From Clostridia bacterium (GTDB taxonomy: Bacteria > Bacillota > Clostridia > Christensenellales > Aristaeellaceae), in assembly GCA_017522345.1 (NCBI GenBank), contig JAFWZN010000068.1, positions 1 through 36,817 of the forward strand: a stretch of 36,817 bases of DNA, read 5' to 3'. Below are positions 32,970 through 36,817 of the stretch, in pieces. The notes below the pieces were generated by a model, which did no database searches, was not told the origin of the DNA, and was given only the letters and a program-made list of their open reading frames with translations. The translations under genes and the position numbers were made by a program. The first letter of the stretch is position 1; each line of letters begins with the position of its first letter.

Positions 32970-35050
32970 TTTGCCTTCACACCCTTCCGGTAATGATTCA
33001 TAAGACATCCGTCGATCAGGATTTCCGCTTCCGCCTCCGTCAGAAGCGGCAAGGTAAGCGGAATTTCATCTTTTCCGTTTACAACGGCGGCAAACGCTCT
33101 TTCGCCCGAAATCAATTTCTCTTTAAATCCCTTGATCGTGATTTCATCGCCCGTTTTGAATCCGTCTATACTTTCGCACACAAACGGCACGATGCCCCAG
33201 TTGATGAGATTGGCGCGATACCGCTTGGTGGCGTAACTCACGGCGATATTGGCAATGCCGCCCAGAACCCGCTGGCACGAAGCCGCTTGCTCCCTCGCGC
33301 TTCCGTCGCCCGGGCAGTTGGCGCACACCGCCGAATAGCCGCCCGCATCGCGAAGCGCCTTCGAACGCTTCACATAGCCCGGGTCACGCCTTGAAAGCGC
33401 AAATTCCGACAGGCGATGGGGATTGGAGCGATAGGAAGAGGTTTCACCGGAGGGAATCAATTCGTCGGTCGTGGTGACCGCATCCGTAAGCACAGAAGCC
33501 ACGGTGAATTTCAAATCCTCGCTCATGGCCGCAAATTCCGGCCAGTCCGCAATGTTCGGGCCGAAAACAAGTTTTTCCTCGGGGTTTGCTTTTCCGAATG
33601 CGTTCAGAACGCGCTTTTCATAGCTCGATGGATTGAACGCATACGCGCCGCGGGGCGCCTCTTCATAATCAATCGTATCCGCGCCCGTAACACAGCCGCC
33701 GTTTTTCGCGCTTGCGGCAATGGATCGCGCGTCCATCAGCGCGACAAAAGCCCTCTGCCCTTCGTTCGGCTTTGCGCCTTCGCGGAAGGGAAAATTGCGC
33801 GTGGTATGGCGAAGCGAAAGCCCCATATTCTGAGGGACGTCTCCCGCGCCGAAACACGGCCCGCAGAAGCACGGCTTTAATACCGCGCCCGAGGAAATCA
33901 GCTTTGTAAGCGCGCCGTCTTCCAGAAGCGCCGTCTCCACCGGGACGCTGGCCGGATACACCGTCATGTCCATGGCGCTGAAGCCGTCCAAAATATCGGA
34001 CGCGCTCACAAGGTTTTCATACAAGCCGCCCGCGCAGCCCGCGATCACGAATTGATCGGCCTGCAATCCCTTTTCCGTCCATTTTGAAACGAGCTCTCCG
34101 TCCAGCCCCGCCGCCTTCTCCGCCGCTTTCAGAACCTCCATCGGCCTTTCATTCAATTCGCGGATGGAAAACGTATTACTCGGGTGAAACGGAAATGCAA
34201 TCATGGGCTCGATTTCGCCCAAATCGATTTCCATCACCGCGTCGTACACGCATCCGTCCTCGGGCGACATTTTTCTGAATGTGTCCGGACGGTTGTGCGC
34301 TTCATAATACGCCTGCGTTTTTTCATCCGTCTCCCAAATGGAGGAAAGACACGCCGTCTCCGTTGTCATCACGTCCACACCGATTCTGAAATCCATCGAA
34401 AGATTTTGAATGCCCGGACCAACAAATTCCAGAATTTTGTTCTTGAAGAGGCCTTTATCATACACTTCCCTGCACATTTTGAGCGCCAGATCGTGCGGGC
34501 CAACGCCCTTTTTGGGCGCGCCTGTCAGATACACAAGCACGATTTCGGGTCTTTTGGCAAAGTCGTAGGTGTTTTTAAGCAGCTGTTTGACCAGCTCCGG
34601 CCCGCCCTCGCCGATCCCCAGCGTGCCCAGCGCTCCGTAGCGCGTGTGGCTGTCCGAACCTAAAATCATGCCGCCGCAAAACGCCATTTGTTCTCTGGCG
34701 TACTGATGAATAACGGCGAGATTCGCGGGCACATACATGCCGCCGTATTTTTTTGCCGCCGATAAACCGAAGGCATGATCGTCTGCGTTGATCGTGCCGC
34801 CCACGGCGCAAAGGCTGTTGTGGCAGTTGGTAAAGGCGTACGGCACAGGAAACTCCGTCATGCCGCTGGCGCGCGCCGTCTGAATAATGCCGACATAGGT
34901 GATATCGTGCGAAATCAGCGCGTCAAAACGGATTTTATCTCCGCCATGCGCATCTAAAATGGATTGCGCCATGGTTTTGCCCGCAGCCGTCTTCATTTCA
35001 AATGTGAATTTTCCCTTTTCAAAATACACCGGCCCCGACGTGAATTTCAT
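32966..35050 (-). CDS. Aconitase-family hydratase (YbhJ-like aconitate hydratase)
   Basis: The 694-residue protein has the aconitase motif G131-S132-D133-S134-H135-T136 and cluster cysteines C339 (AGCAGG) and C396/C399 (CFCGPC). It uses AGCAGG where usual aconitases have GSCTN, and has a variant swivel domain with SYRSNPHRLSEFALSRRDPGY. This matches the divergent YbhJ-type hydratase group, often only called hydratase. Its place beside icd and opposite citrate synthase supports conversion of citrate to isocitrate. GGAGG and AAAGGAA precede the ATG. Confidence 0.88.
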   Translation of the reverse strand: MKFTSGPVYFEKGKFTFEMKTAAGKTMAQSILDAHGGDKIRFDALISHDITYVGIIQTARASGMTEFPVPYAFTNCHNSLCAVGGTINADDHAFGLSAAKKYGGMYVPANLAVIHQYAREQMAFCGGMILGSDSHTRYGALGTLGIGEGGPELVKQLLKNTYDFAKRPEIVLVYLTGAPKKGVGPHDLALKMCREVYDKGLFKNKILEFVGPGIQNLSMDFRIGVDVMTTETACLSSIWETDEKTQAYYEAHNRPDTFRKMSPEDGCVYDAVMEIDLGEIEPMIAFPFHPSNTFSIRELNERPMEVLKAAEKAAGLDGELVSKWTEKGLQADQFVIAGCAGGLYENLVSASDILDGFSAMDMTVYPASVPVETALLEDGALTKLISSGAVLKPCFCGPCFGAGDVPQNMGLSLRHTTRNFPFREGAKPNEGQRAFVALMDARSIAASAKNGGCVTGADTIDYEEAPRGAYAFNPSSYEKRVLNAFGKANPEEKLVFGPNIADWPEFAAMSEDLKFTVASVLTDAVTTTDELIPSGETSSYRSNPHRLSEFALSRRDPGYVKRSKALRDAGGYSAVCANCPGDGSAREQAASCQRVLGGIANIAVSYATKRYRANLINWGIVPFVCESIDGFKTGDEITIKGFKEKLISGERAFAAVVNGKDEIPLTLPLLTEAEAEILIDGCLMNHYRKGVKAK

Positions 35051-35118
35051 TTCCTTTCGCCTCCCGTTTAGAGCGGAAAACCTTTCTTTCCGGTTCCGCC
35101 GTTCGCTCTTTGACGTCC

Positions 35119-35146
35119 ATTATATCACATTTTGTTAATTTTGCAA
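35119..35146 (-). promoter_or_regulatory. Promoter of the aconitase-icd operon
   Basis: Minus-strand TTGCAA (35146-35141) and a perfect TATAAT (35124-35119) are 16 bases apart. A better -35, TTGACA at 35154-35149, is too far from this -10. Confidence 0.6.
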
Positions 35147-35225
35147 GCTGTCAAAATCACTTTATTCATAATCTCTATATTTTTGCTACTTTTTTACGAA
35201 TTTTGACTTTATTTATCTTTTGCAC

Positions 35226-35254
35226 TTGCATTTTTGGATTTCGCAGTATATAAT
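35226..35254 (+). promoter_or_regulatory. Promoter of the citrate synthase gene
   Basis: TTGCAT (35226-35231) and TATAAT (35249-35254) are 17 bases apart. Only about 80 AT-rich bases separate it from the divergent aconitase promoter, so a shared regulator could act on both. Confidence 0.8.
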
Positions 35255-35282
35255 GAATCATCTTTATCTACGGGAGGGACAT

Positions 35283-36653
35283 ATGCAGAAGTTTGCAAGA
35301 GACGAAGTTACCCTCGGTTACGTCCAATTTTTGAGCGAAAATATTCGTTCTTCCTATAAAATCGATCCGGGGCAGTTCCGCTCCTACAACATCAAGCGCG
35401 GCCTTCGAAATTCCGACGGCACGGGCGTGCTCGCGGGCGTAACCAACATCGGAAGCGTGCAGGGCTACATGATGCTGGACGGCGACCCGATTCCGATGCC
35501 GGGCAAATTGTTTTATCGCGGGCTGGACGTGAGCGACATTATAAAAAGTCATGTAGAAAGGGGCATCTTCGGCTTTGAAGAGGTCAGCTACCTTCTTCTG
35601 CTCGGAAAGCTTCCTACGGAAGCGGAGCTCAAAGCCTTTAACTGCGTAATTGCCGAGGCGCGGAAAATGCCGGAGGGGTTTAACGAAAACATCCTTTTCA
35701 AAGCCCCCAACCAGAGCATCATGAATAAGCTCGCCGCCGGCGTAATGAGCCTGTATTCCTACGACGATAATCCGGACGACACCTCGCCCGAGAATGTACT
35801 CCGGCAGTCGATTGAGCTAATCGCCCGCCTTCCCATCATCGTACTGAACGCCTATAACGTAAAAAGGCACTACTACGACCACGACTCGCTCTATCTTCAC
35901 ATGCCAAAACCCGAGCTGTCCATCGCGGAAAATATCCTGCGCATGCTGAGAGACGACAAAAAATATACCCCGGAGGAAGCGCATCTTCTGGATCTCATGC
36001 TGACCCTGCATGCAGAGCACGGCGGCGGAAACAACTCCACCTTCACCTGCCGCGTCCTGACTTCCACCGGCACCGACACCTATGCAACCATCGCCGGCGC
36101 AATCAACTCCCTCAAAGGCCCCCTGCACGGCGGCGCAAACACCAAGGTGGTAGGCATGTTCAAAGACATCAAGGAAAACGTTTCCGATCCGACAGATGAC
36201 AGGCAGCTTCGCGAGTATCTGATCAAAATCCTGAATGGCGAAGCCTACGACGGGCGCGGAAAAATCTACGGTCTGGGTCACGCCGTCTACACCGAAAGCG
36301 ACCCCAGAAGCCTGCTTCTTAAAAAATACGCGCGCGATCTCGCCGTCAAAAACGGCGCCGGAGACGATTTCGCCCTCATGGAGCGCATTGAAGAAATCGG
36401 AAAAACGCTTTTAAACGAAAAGCTCAGGGACAGAAAAACCGTCTGCTCCAACGTCGATATGTATTCCGGCCTCGTATACAAAATGCTGGGCATTCCGGAA
36501 GAAATGTTCACGCCCCTCTTCGCAATCGCCCGCGTGTCCGGCTGGTGCGCCCACAGGCTGGAAGAGCTCATCTCCGGCGGCAAAATCATCCGCCCGGGCT
36601 ACAAGGCCGTCATGCATAAAACGGCCTATGTGCCGATCGAAGAAAGAACATAA
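35283..36653 (+). CDS. gltA: Citrate synthase (Si type)
   Basis: The 456-residue protein condenses acetyl-CoA and oxaloacetate to citrate. Active-site histidines are in TLHAEHGGGNNSTF and GPLHGGAN, GLGHAVYTESDPR binds CoA and substrate, and the catalytic aspartate lies in NVDMYSGLVY. An N-terminal extension of about 50 residues before the G-S-V-Q-G-Y core is usual for clostridial members. The ATG at 35283 follows GGGAGGG; the longer frame starts upstream of the -10 element. A 2-methylcitrate preference cannot be excluded, but context supports citrate. Confidence 0.94.
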   Translation: MQKFARDEVTLGYVQFLSENIRSSYKIDPGQFRSYNIKRGLRNSDGTGVLAGVTNIGSVQGYMMLDGDPIPMPGKLFYRGLDVSDIIKSHVERGIFGFEEVSYLLLLGKLPTEAELKAFNCVIAEARKMPEGFNENILFKAPNQSIMNKLAAGVMSLYSYDDNPDDTSPENVLRQSIELIARLPIIVLNAYNVKRHYYDHDSLYLHMPKPELSIAENILRMLRDDKKYTPEEAHLLDLMLTLHAEHGGGNNSTFTCRVLTSTGTDTYATIAGAINSLKGPLHGGANTKVVGMFKDIKENVSDPTDDRQLREYLIKILNGEAYDGRGKIYGLGHAVYTESDPRSLLLKKYARDLAVKNGAGDDFALMERIEEIGKTLLNEKLRDRKTVCSNVDMYSGLVYKMLGIPEEMFTPLFAIARVSGWCAHRLEELISGGKIIRPGYKAVMHKTAYVPIEERT

Positions 36654-36682
36654 AAAAAGAACCGATGCGCATCCATCGGTTC
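36651..36682 (-). terminator. Terminator oriented towards the end of gltA
   Basis: GAACCGATG (36659-36667) and CATCGGTTC (36674-36682) form a perfect stem. The run of seven bases giving Ts is on the minus strand (36658-36652), so it best stops leftward transcription coming from the right-hand repeat. Plus-strand termination of gltA here would lack a U run. Confidence 0.6.
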
Positions 36683-36710
36683 AGACCATCAACAAACCTC
36701 TGGGTGAGGC

Positions 36711-36817
36711 ATGGAGAGGGAGCGCACTCCCTCTCCATTTTCAATCGATTTTGGCGGCATGTACGGCAAAATCGCGCGTTTTCACAAAGCGCAGCGACTG
36801 AAAACGCTTCCCCTTTC
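36711..36817. repeat. Right copy of the hairpin-rich repeat, with extra 5' hairpin
   Basis: Bases 36723-36817 repeat 1-95 in the same orientation with three differences. This copy also shows what is missing on the left: ATGGAGAGGGAG (36711-36722) and CTCCCTCTCCAT (36727-36738), a perfect 12-base-pair hairpin with loop CGCA. The window ends where the nested stem seen at 95-136 would begin. Confidence 0.85.

Noticed and set aside
32364..32993. Plus-strand open frame of 209 codons opposite icd
   Set aside because: It is a shadow of icd and has no start signals.
1..36817. End repeats as proof of a circular plasmid or phage, or as attachment sites
   Set aside because: The copies differ at three positions, the genes are chromosomal housekeeping types, and no integrase, replication or phage gene is present.

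Overview
The window looks like a chromosomal segment of an anaerobic Gram-positive bacterium of the Clostridia type. The signs are HemZ, a HydS-like [FeFe] hydrogenase, ECF vitamin transporters, a single RelA/Spo bifunctional enzyme, a small SRP RNA without an Alu domain, strong GGAGG ribosome sites and near-consensus sigma-A promoters. Base composition is about even GC. I cannot name a genus. Coding density is high and nothing resembles a prophage, transposase or CRISPR array.

Layout. Positions 1-361 are non-coding and rich in hairpins; bases 1-95 recur with three differences at 36723-36817. A plus-strand operon follows (362-3150): a fused phospholipid synthase/flippase-like protein, an RseC-like membrane protein and thioredoxin. 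A minus-strand operon (7402 to 3229) encodes a sensory-type [FeFe] hydrogenase with two DRTGG proteins, an anti-sigma-like ATPase, a PHP phosphoesterase and a DprA-like protein. Alanine racemase and an unassigned radical SAM protein lie next. Then come a Crp/Fnr regulator and an ABC transporter operon, with a 26-base operator-like palindrome centred exactly at -41.5 of the transporter promoter. M18 aminopeptidase, an XRE membrane regulator and a Nudix hydrolase complete this part.

The centre is one long minus-strand operon (25589 to 16586) driven by a near-perfect promoter: recJ, relA, dtd, a metallo-hydrolase, hemZ and three consecutive cyclophilins, the first of which has lost its catalytic residues. 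A ROK kinase and two surface proteins precede it. The SRP RNA gene is at 28554-28677 (minus), divergent from an endonuclease/phosphatase-family enzyme. Two ECF substrate-binding proteins follow: a FolT-like one, and one of unknown substrate whose leader carries a terminator and a second copy of the terminator's 3' arm, and which shares an operon with a TudS/DUF523 protein.

The right end holds the oxidative branch of the citrate pathway. Citrate synthase is read rightwards and an unusual aconitase-family enzyme, isocitrate dehydrogenase and a DUF3842 protein are read leftwards from a shared promoter region. Together they make 2-oxoglutarate, probably for glutamate synthesis. Many natural start codons differ from the longest reading frame, and I chose starts by ribosome sites, promoters and family alignment. 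All functional statements come from motif recognition by eye; no database search was run.
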